Below are positions 24,245 to 33,645 of a stretch of 38,519 nucleotides of DNA, one piece after another. The notes below the pieces were generated by a model. That model was given only the letters and a program-made list of their open reading frames with translations. It ran no database searches and was not told the DNA's origin. The DNA comes from Lachnospiraceae bacterium (GTDB lineage Bacteria; Bacillota; Clostridia; Lachnospirales; Lachnospiraceae): NCBI GenBank assembly GCA_024691565.1, contig JAILNN010000145.1:1-38519 (forward strand), in the 5' to 3' direction. The translations under genes were made by a program, and so were the position numbers. Within the stretch, counting starts at the first letter, position 1, and the number at the start of each line of letters is the position of its first letter.

Positions 24245-26479
24245 TTAGAACAATGCATTAACCTCAAGAATCAATGCAATCTCGCCGTTACCAAGTATTG
24301 TTGCACCACCAATCGAACGACTGGCATTTATATAATCACCAATAGGTTTAATAACGCTCTCTTGCTGGCCTATAAGGTTATCAACTACAAGTCCTGCAAC
24401 CTTATCTCCCTTTTCAACAATAACAACCATAAGACTTTCAGGAATATAACCAACATCAGGTACATCTAAAAGAGAATCTAACCTTAAAAGAGGAATAACT
24501 CGACCTCTAAGATTAATAACCTCCTTACCTTGAACATGTCTTATGCTATCAAGAGGTATATCCTCAATGGTTTGGATGTTACCAAGAGGAATGGCATATT
24601 TTTCATTTCCAAGCTGAACCATTAGAGTTTGGATAATTGCAAGAGTAAGAGGAAGTTTAATTATAAAAGTACTACCCTCGTTTAATTCACTCCTACATTC
24701 AATACTACCGCCAAGTTCCTCAATCTTAGTTTTAACAACATCAAGACCAACACCTCTTCCAGAAATATCGGTAATTTCTTCGGAGGTTGAAAAACTAGGT
24801 CTGAAAAGCAAATCAATAGCCTCATCATCAGGCATCATATCAGCCATTTCCTGAGTAATAATTCCCTTTTCAATACCCTTTCTCTTAATCTTCTCTATAT
24901 CCATACCAGCACCGTCATCTTTAACTTCGATAACGATATTATTTCCAACCTGATATGCATTTAAATAAATATTTCCAGTTTCATCTTTTCCAGCAGCTTT
25001 TCTAGTCTCCTCATCTTCTAGACCATGATCTGCAGCATTTCTAAGGAGATGCTGCAAAGGATCACCAATTTCATCAATAACCGTTCTATCAAGTTCGGTT
25101 TCACCACCAGAAACATGAAATTCTATTTTTTTATTAAGTTTCTTACTAAGGTCCCTAACCATTCGAGGAAATCTACTGAAAATAGTTTCAATAGGAACCA
25201 TTCGAACCTTCATAACTGATTCATGAAGATTTGTAGTAACACTTTCAAGATACTCAATTTGCTCGTTAATAGCATTATTATTAGGATCTCCTGAAAGCTT
25301 TTCAGCGCTAATAGAAACCAAACCATTCTTAGCAATAATAAGCTCACTAACAAGATTCATTAAATCATCAAGCTTTTCAATATCAACCCTAACTGTCCTA
25401 CCAATATTAGGCTTACTAGATTTTGATTTACTTTTTTCCTGAACCTTAACCGCAGCAGCCGCTCCACCAACTGATTTATTTTCTGTATTTTCTCCCTTTT
25501 TATCTACATTATCATCAGAATCTGATCCTTTATCAGAAGTTTCATTTGATTCTTCTTTTTTATCAATATCTGGTGTTTCTTTATCAGATGGTTTATTAGT
25601 GTCATTCGGATCAAAGTTATCAATCATATCATCACAAACACTTACATAAACCTTTTCAACCTCAGAAACATTGGCAATTGCCGCCTTAATATCTTCGGCA
25701 GGAAGATTTGATAAGTAAAGAACTGAAAAATCTAAATCAAATTTTTCATCTTCAATATCCTGAACAGAGGGACTAGACTTAAGTACCTCACCATGTTCTT
25801 CTAATACTTTAAAAACTAAAAACGAACGAGCAGACTTTAATATACAGGATTCACTAAGAAAAACAGTAATTCCAAGAAGAATCGAACCATCTTCTTCTAA
25901 AAGAACCTCTCTAAAGCTTTTCTTTTCAAAATCACTAAGTTTAATTTTTCTAAAGTTTTCTCCGTCTTCAGGAGCTTTATCTTCAACTTTTGAATTATTT
26001 TCACTTTCTGAAACTACAGATTCACTAGACTCTGAAACATTTGATGAAGAATCTGAATCTGTTTTATTTTCATCCTCTTGACTACCTTTACCGGTTGCTT
26101 TTTCGACAATACTATTAAGAGCATTGATAATATCTTCATTATCCTCAGTGCCCTCATCCGCGCTTTCTATTATGTTATCAAGATAAGATGAAATAGCATC
26201 AAGACCATCAAAAAGAACATCAACAAGTTCAGGCTCAACCTTCATGTTGTCACTTCTAATTTCCTGGAAAACATTTTCCATATCATGGGTAAGTCGTTGC
26301 ATGCGCTTATATCCCATGGTACCAGCCATTCCCTTTAACGAATGTGCAGCCCTGAAAATCTCATTAATTGTGTCAACATTATCATGTTCTTTTTCCAAAA
26401 TCATAAGCTGATCACTTAAGGTTTGGATATGTTCTTTTGATTCATCTATAAACATTTCAAGATATTGACTAACATCCAT
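24245..26479 (-). CDS. cheA: Chemotaxis histidine kinase CheA
   Basis: A 744-residue soluble kinase. P1 Hpt domain carries the phospho-accepting His46 in RAAHSLKGMAGTMG. A Ser/Glu/Asp linker is followed by a divergent P2-like region (about 180-290), a second acidic linker and an Ala/Lys stretch. P3 dimerisation helices start at about 360 (VDIEKLDDLMNLVSELIIAKN). P4 has HLLRNAADHG, DDGAGMD and GRGVGLDVVKTKI boxes. P5 is a CheW-like domain at the C terminus (KYAIPLGNIQTIE). Length is slightly above the 650-690 common in Firmicutes because of the long linkers. ATG is 12 bases after GGAGG. It heads cheA-cheW-cheC-cheD-hisA. CheY, CheB, CheR and receptors are not in the window. Confidence 0.97.
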   Translation of the reverse strand: MDVSQYLEMFIDESKEHIQTLSDQLMILEKEHDNVDTINEIFRAAHSLKGMAGTMGYKRMQRLTHDMENVFQEIRSDNMKVEPELVDVLFDGLDAISSYLDNIIESADEGTEDNEDIINALNSIVEKATGKGSQEDENKTDSDSSSNVSESSESVVSESENNSKVEDKAPEDGENFRKIKLSDFEKKSFREVLLEEDGSILLGITVFLSESCILKSARSFLVFKVLEEHGEVLKSSPSVQDIEDEKFDLDFSVLYLSNLPAEDIKAAIANVSEVEKVYVSVCDDMIDNFDPNDTNKPSDKETPDIDKKEESNETSDKGSDSDDNVDKKGENTENKSVGGAAAAVKVQEKSKSKSSKPNIGRTVRVDIEKLDDLMNLVSELIIAKNGLVSISAEKLSGDPNNNAINEQIEYLESVTTNLHESVMKVRMVPIETIFSRFPRMVRDLSKKLNKKIEFHVSGGETELDRTVIDEIGDPLQHLLRNAADHGLEDEETRKAAGKDETGNIYLNAYQVGNNIVIEVKDDGAGMDIEKIKRKGIEKGIITQEMADMMPDDEAIDLLFRPSFSTSEEITDISGRGVGLDVVKTKIEELGGSIECRSELNEGSTFIIKLPLTLAIIQTLMVQLGNEKYAIPLGNIQTIEDIPLDSIRHVQGKEVINLRGRVIPLLRLDSLLDVPDVGYIPESLMVVIVEKGDKVAGLVVDNLIGQQESVIKPIGDYINASRSIGGATILGNGEIALILEVNALF

Positions 26480-26502
26480 AAGCTCGCTTATCCTCCACAG
26501 TA

Positions 26503-26567
26503 ATTTTATAATTAATTTCGTGCTAATAAACTCTCTTAATTATAAAATAACACAGTAAAATTATCAA
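26503..26567 (-). promoter_or_regulatory. Promoter of the cheA operon, -10 inside a perfect inverted repeat
   Basis: On the minus strand: -35 TTGATA (26562-26567), 17-base spacer, perfect -10 TATAAT (26539-26544). The -10 lies in one arm of a perfect 13-bp AT-only inverted repeat (26503-26515 and 26536-26548). No terminator was seen after ftsY, so some read-through from the upstream block is possible. Confidence 0.65.
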
Positions 26568-26573
26568 GAAAAA

Positions 26574-27770
26574 TTATAAATCGCTATTTTCATTATCATC
26601 ATCTTCTTCAACAGAAAACAATGCATCAACGAAACTATCAGAGTCAAATTTCTGAAGATCATCAATTCCCTCACCGACACCAATATATTTAACTGGTATA
26701 TGTAACTCTGACTGAATAGCAATTACTACACCACCTTTGGCAGTACCATCAAGTTTAGTAAGGATAATTCCACTAATATCAGTTACCTGTGAAAACTCCT
26801 TAGCTTGTGAAAGCGCATTTTGTCCAGTTGTAGCATCAAGGACAATAAATGTTTCTTTATGTGCCTCTGAATACTCTCTATCAATAATTCTATTAATCTT
26901 TTCAAGCTCTTTCATAAGATTATTCTTATTCTGCAATCTACCAGCAGTATCACAAAGAAGCACATCTGCATTTCTGGCCTTTGCAGCTGAAATAGAATCA
27001 AAAACAACACTTGCAGGATCTGTTCCTTCTCCGCTAGCAATAATATCAACACCCGCTCTATTAGCCCAGGTTGTCAACTGTTCAATAGCAGCCGCTCTAA
27101 ATGTATCTGCAGCAGCCATAATAACCTTTTTATTCTTAGCTTTAAGCTGAGCTGCAATTTTACCAACAGTTGTAGTCTTTCCAGCTCCATTAACACCAAC
27201 CATTAAAACAACAGACTTCTCATCTTCGAATTTATATTCATTTTCAGAAACCTTCATCTGTTCTTTAATAATCTTCTTAAGCAATTCTCTGCATTCATCT
27301 GCAGATTTAATCTTATTATTCTTAGCATTTTCCTGAAGATTTTCAATAATATTTTCAGTTGTATTAACTCCAATATCTGCCATAATAAGGACTTCTTCAA
27401 GTTCCTCATAAAAATCATCATCTAATTCTGAGAAGCCAGAGAAAATATTACCTAATCCACCAGAGAAATTAGTTCTAGTTTTTTGAAGACCTTTTTTAAG
27501 CTTATTGAACATACTTTGTTCTTTTCTTTTAGCTTCCTCTTCCTTCTCAGCTTCGATTTCCTTATAAATATCAGCAATTGCAGAGAAACCACGTTCCTCT
27601 TCTTCATCATTGCTTGTGTTATTTGTTGGCTTTTCTTCCTCATTAACTACTTCAGAATCAGAGTTTAATACCTCGGTAGCACCTTCATTACCCTCATTAA
27701 TATCCTTAGATTTATCTATATCCACCTGATTTTCAGGTTTCTTTTTCTTAAATACATCAAATAAAGCCAT
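26574..27770 (-). CDS. ftsY: SRP receptor GTPase FtsY
   Basis: A 398-residue membrane-associated receptor that accepts Ffh-ribosome complexes. An acidic A region of about 95 residues (Glu/Asp/Asn-rich, ending in a basic amphipathic stretch MFNKLKKGLQKTRT) is followed by the NG domain. G1 is GVNGAGKTT (192-200), G3 is DTAGRLQNKN, and G4 is TKLDGTAKGG. ATG is four bases after AGGAGG, a short spacing. It lies 30 bases downstream of smc, the usual order in Firmicutes. Confidence 0.97.
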   Translation of the reverse strand: MALFDVFKKKKPENQVDIDKSKDINEGNEGATEVLNSDSEVVNEEEKPTNNTSNDEEEERGFSAIADIYKEIEAEKEEEAKRKEQSMFNKLKKGLQKTRTNFSGGLGNIFSGFSELDDDFYEELEEVLIMADIGVNTTENIIENLQENAKNNKIKSADECRELLKKIIKEQMKVSENEYKFEDEKSVVLMVGVNGAGKTTTVGKIAAQLKAKNKKVIMAAADTFRAAAIEQLTTWANRAGVDIIASGEGTDPASVVFDSISAAKARNADVLLCDTAGRLQNKNNLMKELEKINRIIDREYSEAHKETFIVLDATTGQNALSQAKEFSQVTDISGIILTKLDGTAKGGVVIAIQSELHIPVKYIGVGEGIDDLQKFDSDSFVDALFSVEEDDDNENSDL

Positions 27771-27800
27771 ATTTCCTCCTAAATGTATAATAAATACTAA

Positions 27801-30800
27801 TTATTTATTTGAAGACTTCTTAGGTTCTTCATCAAGATAGCTTTCAGCTTCTACCAAATCAACAGAAACGAGTGTAGAAATACCCTTTTCCTGCATAGTA
27901 ATACCATAAAGAATATCAGCAGCATTCATAGTACCCCTTCTATGAGTAATAACGATAAACTGTGTATCCTTAGTAAGCTTATGAAGGTAATTAGCAAATC
28001 TGTCGACGTTTGAATCATCAAGCGCAGCCTCAATTTCGTCCAAAAGACAGAATGGTGAAGGCTTAAGCTTTTGAATAGCAAAAAGAAGTGAAATTGCAGT
28101 TAATGCCTTCTCACCACCAGAAAGTTGAAGCATATTCTGGAGCTTCTTTCCAGGTGGCTGAGCAATAATATTAATTCCACATGTAAGAACATCCTCGTCA
28201 TCCATAAGCTCAATTTGACCTTTACCACCACCAAAGAGCTCTCTAAATACATCATTAAAACTTTCTTGTATCTTCTTAAACTCTTCAGTAAAGGTTTCTC
28301 TCATTCTCTCATCTAACTCTTCGATAATCTTAATAAGTTTATCTCTAGCGACAATAATGTCATCATGCTGAGAAGAAAGCAAATCATAACGCTTATTAAC
28401 TTCAGCGCTCTTTTCAATAGAATTAACATTAACATCACCAAGCTTCTTAATTTCAGATTTCAATTCAGAAATCTTCTTCTTAAGCTGAGCATTAGAAAGC
28501 TCTGTCTCTGTTTTTAACTCAAGAGCATTATTATAAGTGATTTCATACTGTTCCCACATATAATTAACAAGGTCAACACTTTGTGATTCCATCTTCTCCT
28601 TTTGATTTGAAAGACGAATCTTTTCTTTATCAAGAGTATTCTTTTCATCAACAAGATTCTCTCTCATCTTTAGGAAATCTTTATTCTTCTTCTTAAGAGA
28701 CTGATTAAAATTATTCTTTTCTTCAAGTTCAGCCTCAATAGCCCTTTTATTCTCTTCTTCTTTATGAATTTCATCCTTCTTAGCCTGAATTTCATCATCT
28801 TTTTCCTTAAGAATAGAATCAAAGTTTGTATTATCATTAATTAACTTTTCAAGCTCATTTCTCTTGCTAGTAAGCTCATTATTTAATCTCTCAATTGTTT
28901 GTTCATTAAATACAACTCTCTGTCTAGCATTAGAAACTTCAACATAAAACTTAGATGAATTATCTAGAGCCTCTGTTAATTCTTTATTGAGTTCTTTTTT
29001 CTTATCAGTATAAGTTTTTTTCTTTTCTTCAAGAGCCTTAACTCTCTCAAGATATTCATTAATCTGAGAATTATAGCTATCTAACTTACTCTGAATTGTA
29101 CTTTGTTCGTCATTAGAACCTTCTAAGTCAGATTTAATTGAAAGAAGCTCTGCCTCATTATTCTCAATATCTTTTAAGATTCTCTTATAATTAACCTTTG
29201 CTGTATTAAGCTTAATCTGGAAATCACCCTTTAACTTATTATTTCCTTCAAGTTTTGCTCTTTCCTTTTCAACAAGGCTTTCATTCTCATTTAAAAGATT
29301 TCTCTTTTCCTTTAAATTAACAACAAGTTCTTTAACACTTGCTTCCAAAGCCTCAATTTCTCTTCTTCTACCAAGAAGGTTATTATTATTCTTGTAGGCG
29401 CCACCAGACATAGCTCCACCTGGGTTTATTAAATCACCTTCAAGAGTAACCATTCTAAATCTATGATTATACTTATTTGCAATCTTAATTGCATTATCGA
29501 TATTATCAACAACTAAAACTCTACCAAGCAAATACTCCATAAGATTATCAAACTTACTATCAACCTTAACAAGAGAAGATGCAACTCCAAGAGAACCCAT
29601 CTCTTTAAAGGCTGTATCTGGAATATTTGACTTACCAGGAGTGATATGATCCAAAGGTAAGAATGTTGCTCTACCATAGCGATTCTTTTTCAAGAACCCA
29701 ATCATCTCTCTAGCAATACTTTGAGTATCAGTAACAATATTTTGAATCTGACCACCCAATGCAGTTTCAATAGCCATTTCATATTTTTCAGGCGTCTTAA
29801 TAACATCTGCAACAACACCAATAATTCCAGGGTTCTTGTCTTTTTGCTCCATGACTCTTTTAATACTCTGGCCAAAACCTTCATATCTTTCAGTCATATT
29901 CCTAATTGAAAGAAGTCTGGAATTCTCAATATGATATTGACTCTGAAGTTCATTAACTTCTCTTTGTAAATTAAGTGTTTTATTCTTAAGTTTAACAATA
30001 CCCTCTTTAAGAGTACTTTCCATAGCATTAATAGCATCAATCTTTTCTTCCATATCTGTATAGATATCTTTCTCGATTTCAGCCTGCTCATTTAATTCAG
30101 TATTTTCTGTCTTATTCTTAATAAGCTTCTGCGTAATTGAAGCTTTATTAACAGAGTTTTGTTCAAAAAGAGTAACATATTTCTGCTTATGAGTCTTCAA
30201 TCTAGTAGAATTATCGTTTTCTTTTTGAATATCTTCATCTTTTTCTTTAATCTTATTCTCAATCTCACGAAGCTTTAAACGAATATTATGTGATTCATCT
30301 GAATTTTCTTTACTTTTTTTCTCAAAATCCTCAGCAATTTCTTCGTTATTCTTCTTCTCTTCTTCAGTCTCTCTAAGAGCCTTCTGCCTAGCAGAAATAT
30401 CATCCTTCAATTGAGCATTTCTTTCGTTATAATGAGCCTCATTATTTTTTACAGTATTAATCTGCTCGTGAATAAGCGCAATATCATTATTTAAATTATT
30501 GATAAGGAGTTCGTTTTCTGTGATTTTGTTCTTTGTTTCCTCAATTGACTCCTCAGATGCCTTAATCTCACCTTCAACTCTAGTATATTCTTGTTCAGTA
30601 TTTTGAATATCTTTTTCTTTTTCCTGAAATTGAACATCAATATTTTCAATTTTTTCATCAATTTCCTTGGCTTTTTTACTAAACTCTTCATAGTCATTAA
30701 GAAAAACATTGATATCAAGAGTTCTTAATTCATCACGTAAATCAAGGAATTTTCTAGCCTTTAAGGCCTCTTCATTAAGTGGACCTCTCTGAATCTCAAG

Positions 30801-31391
30801 CTCAGCTAAAATATCCTCAACACGAACCATATTCTGCTTTTCGTTTTCAAGCTTCTTTTCTGTTTCAGCCTTTCTCTTTTTATATTTAACAATACCAGCT
30901 GCCTCATCAAAAAGTTCACGACGTTCCTCAGGTTTACCAGACAGAATCTTATCAATCTGACCTTGACCGATAATAGAATAACCTTCCTTACCAACACCAG
31001 TATCAAAGAAAAGCTCATTAATATCCCTAAGTCTGCAGGCTGTACCATTAATCATATACTCACTTTCACCAGAACGATAAACACGTCTAGAAACAGTAAC
31101 CTCTTCATAAGGGATATTTAATTTATGATCTTCATTGCTAAAAGTAATTGCAACATAGGCAAATCCAAGTGGACGTTTAAGCTCAGTACCAGCAAAGATA
31201 ACGTCTTCCATCTTAGCTCCACGAAGCTGTTTTGCACTCTGTTCACCTAGAACCCATCTAACAGAATCAGCAACATTACTCTTACCACTACCATTTGGTC
31301 CTACAATAGCTGTTATACCATCATGAAATTCAAATACGAGTTTATTTGCAAAAGATTTAAAGCCATGAACTTCAAGACTTTTTAAATACAT
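27801..31391 (-). CDS. smc: Chromosome segregation ATPase SMC
   Basis: A 1196-residue condensin. The N-terminal head has Walker A GPNGSGKSN (31-39). Long coiled coils (about 170-500 and 680-1030) flank the hinge (about 515-680, including GSLGVASSLVKVD and GGAMSGGA). The C-terminal head has the signature LSGGEKALTAISLLFAI and Walker B PFCLLDEIEAALDD. Many short hydrophilic frames in other phases across this gene are shadows of the coiled coil. ATG follows GAGGATAGG and lies 9 bases after rnc. It works with ScpA/ScpB, which are not in this window. Confidence 0.98.
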   Translation of the reverse strand: MYLKSLEVHGFKSFANKLVFEFHDGITAIVGPNGSGKSNVADSVRWVLGEQSAKQLRGAKMEDVIFAGTELKRPLGFAYVAITFSNEDHKLNIPYEEVTVSRRVYRSGESEYMINGTACRLRDINELFFDTGVGKEGYSIIGQGQIDKILSGKPEERRELFDEAAGIVKYKKRKAETEKKLENEKQNMVRVEDILAELEIQRGPLNEEALKARKFLDLRDELRTLDINVFLNDYEEFSKKAKEIDEKIENIDVQFQEKEKDIQNTEQEYTRVEGEIKASEESIEETKNKITENELLINNLNNDIALIHEQINTVKNNEAHYNERNAQLKDDISARQKALRETEEEKKNNEEIAEDFEKKSKENSDESHNIRLKLREIENKIKEKDEDIQKENDNSTRLKTHKQKYVTLFEQNSVNKASITQKLIKNKTENTELNEQAEIEKDIYTDMEEKIDAINAMESTLKEGIVKLKNKTLNLQREVNELQSQYHIENSRLLSIRNMTERYEGFGQSIKRVMEQKDKNPGIIGVVADVIKTPEKYEMAIETALGGQIQNIVTDTQSIAREMIGFLKKNRYGRATFLPLDHITPGKSNIPDTAFKEMGSLGVASSLVKVDSKFDNLMEYLLGRVLVVDNIDNAIKIANKYNHRFRMVTLEGDLINPGGAMSGGAYKNNNNLLGRRREIEALEASVKELVVNLKEKRNLLNENESLVEKERAKLEGNNKLKGDFQIKLNTAKVNYKRILKDIENNEAELLSIKSDLEGSNDEQSTIQSKLDSYNSQINEYLERVKALEEKKKTYTDKKKELNKELTEALDNSSKFYVEVSNARQRVVFNEQTIERLNNELTSKRNELEKLINDNTNFDSILKEKDDEIQAKKDEIHKEEENKRAIEAELEEKNNFNQSLKKKNKDFLKMRENLVDEKNTLDKEKIRLSNQKEKMESQSVDLVNYMWEQYEITYNNALELKTETELSNAQLKKKISELKSEIKKLGDVNVNSIEKSAEVNKRYDLLSSQHDDIIVARDKLIKIIEELDERMRETFTEEFKKIQESFNDVFRELFGGGKGQIELMDDEDVLTCGINIIAQPPGKKLQNMLQLSGGEKALTAISLLFAIQKLKPSPFCLLDEIEAALDDSNVDRFANYLHKLTKDTQFIVITHRRGTMNAADILYGITMQEKGISTLVSVDLVEAESYLDEEPKKSSNK

Positions 31392-31400
31392 ATCCTATCC

Positions 31401-32108
31401 TCATTTCTTTCTTAATATTAAAATAGTTTTATAAGCCGCTTCCATTTCAGCTTTTTTCTTAGTATGAGACCTACCAGTTGCCACCTCTTCACCATCGATA
31501 ATCGTTGCAACTTCAAAGCTTTTATTATGATCAGGCCCCTCTTCTTTAATCACCTTATATTCCAAGGTTTTAACAGGCTTTTTTTGAACAAATTCCTGTA
31601 AAATTGTCTTACTATCATAAAATAAAGCCTTATTCTCAACATCATTTAAAACTAATCTATGTATATATGCCTTAGCATCCTCAAAACCACTATCAAGATA
31701 AACCGCACCAATAGTAGCCTCTAATGCATCTGACAAAATAGAGTCTCGTTGTCTTCCACCAGTATTTTCTTCTCCATGTCCCAAAAACAGTAACTCACCA
31801 AGATTAAACTCTCTTGCACAAAGTGCAAGTGTAGGTTCACAAACATAACTAGCTCTAAGTTTTGTCATATCTCCCTCAGGCATATCTGGATTATTTATAT
31901 AAATATATTCCGAACTAACGATTTCTAAGACAGCATCACCCAAAAACTCAAGCCTTTCATTATGATGCCTTTTATTAATTTTTAGCTCATTTGCATATGA
32001 GCTATGAGTAAGAGCTTCCAAAATCAGTTTTTTATTCTTAAAAACATAACCTGTACGATTCTCAAATTCATCAATAATCTTTTTCTCAATTGTCATAGAG
32101 TTTGACAT
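31401..32108 (-). CDS. rnc: Ribonuclease III
   Basis: A 235-residue double-strand RNA endonuclease that matures rRNA and SRP RNA. The catalytic signature ERLEFLGDAVLEIVSS lies at residues 51-66, with the second acidic cluster in ILSDALEATIGAVYLDSG. The C-terminal dsRNA-binding domain (about 160-232) includes GRSHTKKKAEMEAAYKTIL. The ATG at 32108 is seven bases after AAGGAG; the in-frame ATG four codons later has no site. It precedes smc by 9 bases. The 74-base gap upstream holds a 13-bp AT direct repeat (32145-32157 and 32159-32171). Confidence 0.97.
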   Translation of the reverse strand: MSNSMTIEKKIIDEFENRTGYVFKNKKLILEALTHSSYANELKINKRHHNERLEFLGDAVLEIVSSEYIYINNPDMPEGDMTKLRASYVCEPTLALCAREFNLGELLFLGHGEENTGGRQRDSILSDALEATIGAVYLDSGFEDAKAYIHRLVLNDVENKALFYDSKTILQEFVQKKPVKTLEYKVIKEEGPDHNKSFEVATIIDGEEVATGRSHTKKKAEMEAAYKTILILRKK

Positions 32109-32182
32109 TTTTATGCTCCTTTAAAACTGCATTAAGTGTTTTTAAATATATAAATATTAATATATAAATATATGTGATTATA

Positions 32183-32401
32183 TCAACTAAAAACATTAAT
32201 TAGATCAGCCACAGTTTTTATTTTTTTAATATCATCTTCAGAACAAATCTTCAAGAATTTTTCTTCAAGAATAATTATTAATCTTTTAAAATCAATTTCA
32301 TCCATACCGAAATCCTCTAAAAAACGACTATCTTCTCTAATAGTCAAAATATCAATATTTATATTTTCAGAAATGACTTTATAAATAATTTCTCTTTCCA
32401 T
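32183..32401 (-). CDS. Acyl-carrier-protein-like protein without the phosphopantetheine serine
   Basis: A 72-residue acidic helical protein at the standard acpP position, between plsX and rnc. It aligns along its length with ACP: RFLEDFGMDEIDFKRLIIILEEKF matches the region around the conserved DSL motif, followed by the second-half pattern ending TVADLINVF. The attachment Ser is replaced by Glu35 (DSL reads DEI; codon GAA), so it cannot carry 4'-phosphopantetheine there. ATG is eight bases after AAAGGA and the frame is clean, so it looks expressed and is not an obvious pseudogene. A normal ACP must exist elsewhere if fatty acids are made. Possible roles are a structural or regulatory partner of PlsX or RNase III; this is inference. 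Confidence 0.8.
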   Translation of the reverse strand: MEREIIYKVISENINIDILTIREDSRFLEDFGMDEIDFKRLIIILEEKFLKICSEDDIKKIKTVADLINVFS

Positions 32402-32428
32402 GATTACATTCCTTTATTAAACTAATTA

Positions 32429-33451
32429 TTATTCTGCTTTAACAGAAATACTTTCACTAATTTTAGTATTAATATCATTCTCAGAAAAAGCGATACATTG
32501 AAGTATTGCATTCATAATTTCCTTAGAATCAGAACTTCCATGCGACTTAATTACAAGTCCCTTTAATCCAAGCATAGGAGCTCCACCAACATCACTAGCA
32601 TTAACATTAAAATTCTTAAGTGATTCCTTAAGTGAACCTTTTATAAGCGCTCCACCAATCTTACTCTTAGTATTAGCATAAATCGCCTCTTTCATAAGAC
32701 CAAGGAAGGTCTTACCAAGCCCTTCATAAAGCTTCAAAATAACATTTCCAACAAAAGCATCACAAACGATAACATCAACATTTCCCTCAGGAATTTCCTT
32801 TGCTTCAACACTACCAACAAAGTTAATATCCTTACATTCACGAAGAAGTGGAAATGCCTCCTTAACAAGCTTATTACCCTTTTCTTCTTCAACACCAACA
32901 TTAACGATTGCAACCTTAGGATTTTCAATTCCAACAATGTTTTTCATATATATGGAGCCCATTTGAGCAAACTGAACAAGATTTGAAGCCTTAGAATCAA
33001 CATTAGCACCACAGTCTATTAATAAAGATTGGCCTTTCTTTGTAGGTAAAAGTGGTGCAAGAGGAGAACGCTCAATTCCCTTTAAGCGACCAACTAAAAG
33101 CTGACCTCCAACAAGAATAGCACCTGTACTACCAGCCGAAACAAATGCATCAGCTTCACCCTTCTTTAAAAGCTTCATACCAACTACAAGAGAAGAATCC
33201 TTCTTTCCTCTAATAGCCTCAACTGGCTGCTCATTAAAACCAATAACTTCAGTAGCGTTAATGATTTCAAGTCTGTTTTTATCATAATTAGGATAGTTTT
33301 CTAATTCCTTCTTAATCTCATCTTCCTTACCAGTTAAAATAAGATGAATATCCTTTGATGCCTCAAGTGCTTCAACAGCACCCTTAACAGTTTCCTTAGG
33401 AGCATAATCTCCACCCATTGCATCTAAAACAACCTTAACTTGTTTACTCAT
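32429..33451 (-). CDS. plsX: Phosphate acyltransferase PlsX
   Basis: A 340-residue peripheral membrane enzyme that turns acyl-ACP and phosphate into acyl-phosphate, the donor for PlsY in phospholipid synthesis. Seen are KVVLDAMGGDYAPKETVKGAVEA at the N terminus, SAGSTGAILVGG, LLIDCGANVDSK and the GGAPMLGLKGLVIKSHGSSD segment. The ATG at 33449-33451 follows GAGAGGG; a frame extending 24 codons further upstream overlaps the promoter and is rejected. It heads the plsX-ACP-like-rnc-smc-ftsY run. The fabD and fabG genes often found between plsX and acpP are missing. No FapR-type operator was recognised. Confidence 0.97.
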   Translation of the reverse strand: MSKQVKVVLDAMGGDYAPKETVKGAVEALEASKDIHLILTGKEDEIKKELENYPNYDKNRLEIINATEVIGFNEQPVEAIRGKKDSSLVVGMKLLKKGEADAFVSAGSTGAILVGGQLLVGRLKGIERSPLAPLLPTKKGQSLLIDCGANVDSKASNLVQFAQMGSIYMKNIVGIENPKVAIVNVGVEEEKGNKLVKEAFPLLRECKDINFVGSVEAKEIPEGNVDVIVCDAFVGNVILKLYEGLGKTFLGLMKEAIYANTKSKIGGALIKGSLKESLKNFNVNASDVGGAPMLGLKGLVIKSHGSSDSKEIMNAILQCIAFSENDINTKISESISVKAE

Positions 33452-33494
33452 AATAAAGCCCTCTCTTATTTCTAAAGATAAAAATACAGAGTAT

Positions 33495-33523
33495 ATTTTA
33501 TACAAAAATAGTAATTTTGACAA
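33495..33523 (-). promoter_or_regulatory. Probable sigma-A promoter of the plsX run
   Basis: On the minus strand: -35 TTGTCA (33518-33523), 17-base spacer, -10 TAAAAT (33495-33500), with an overlapping TATAAA. It lies about 45 bases upstream of the plsX ATG in the divergent gap shared with the aldo/keto reductase. Confidence 0.6.
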
Positions 33524-33645
33524 GAAAAATGTATTTACACACTTATTTGTTTGAATTATTAATGTATTTTTAAAAAAATTAAGTGATAAAATGAATTCAA
33601 GCTAAAAATTACACTAAAACAATTAATAAAAATGGAGGAATTACT

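Noticed and set aside
26737..27150. 137-codon plus-strand frame antisense to ftsY
   Set aside because: It is the shadow of the conserved GTPase domain; no ribosome binding site or homology pattern is seen.
33452..33645. Possible FapR operator at the plsX promoter
   Set aside because: No match to the known 17-bp FapR palindrome was found in this gap.
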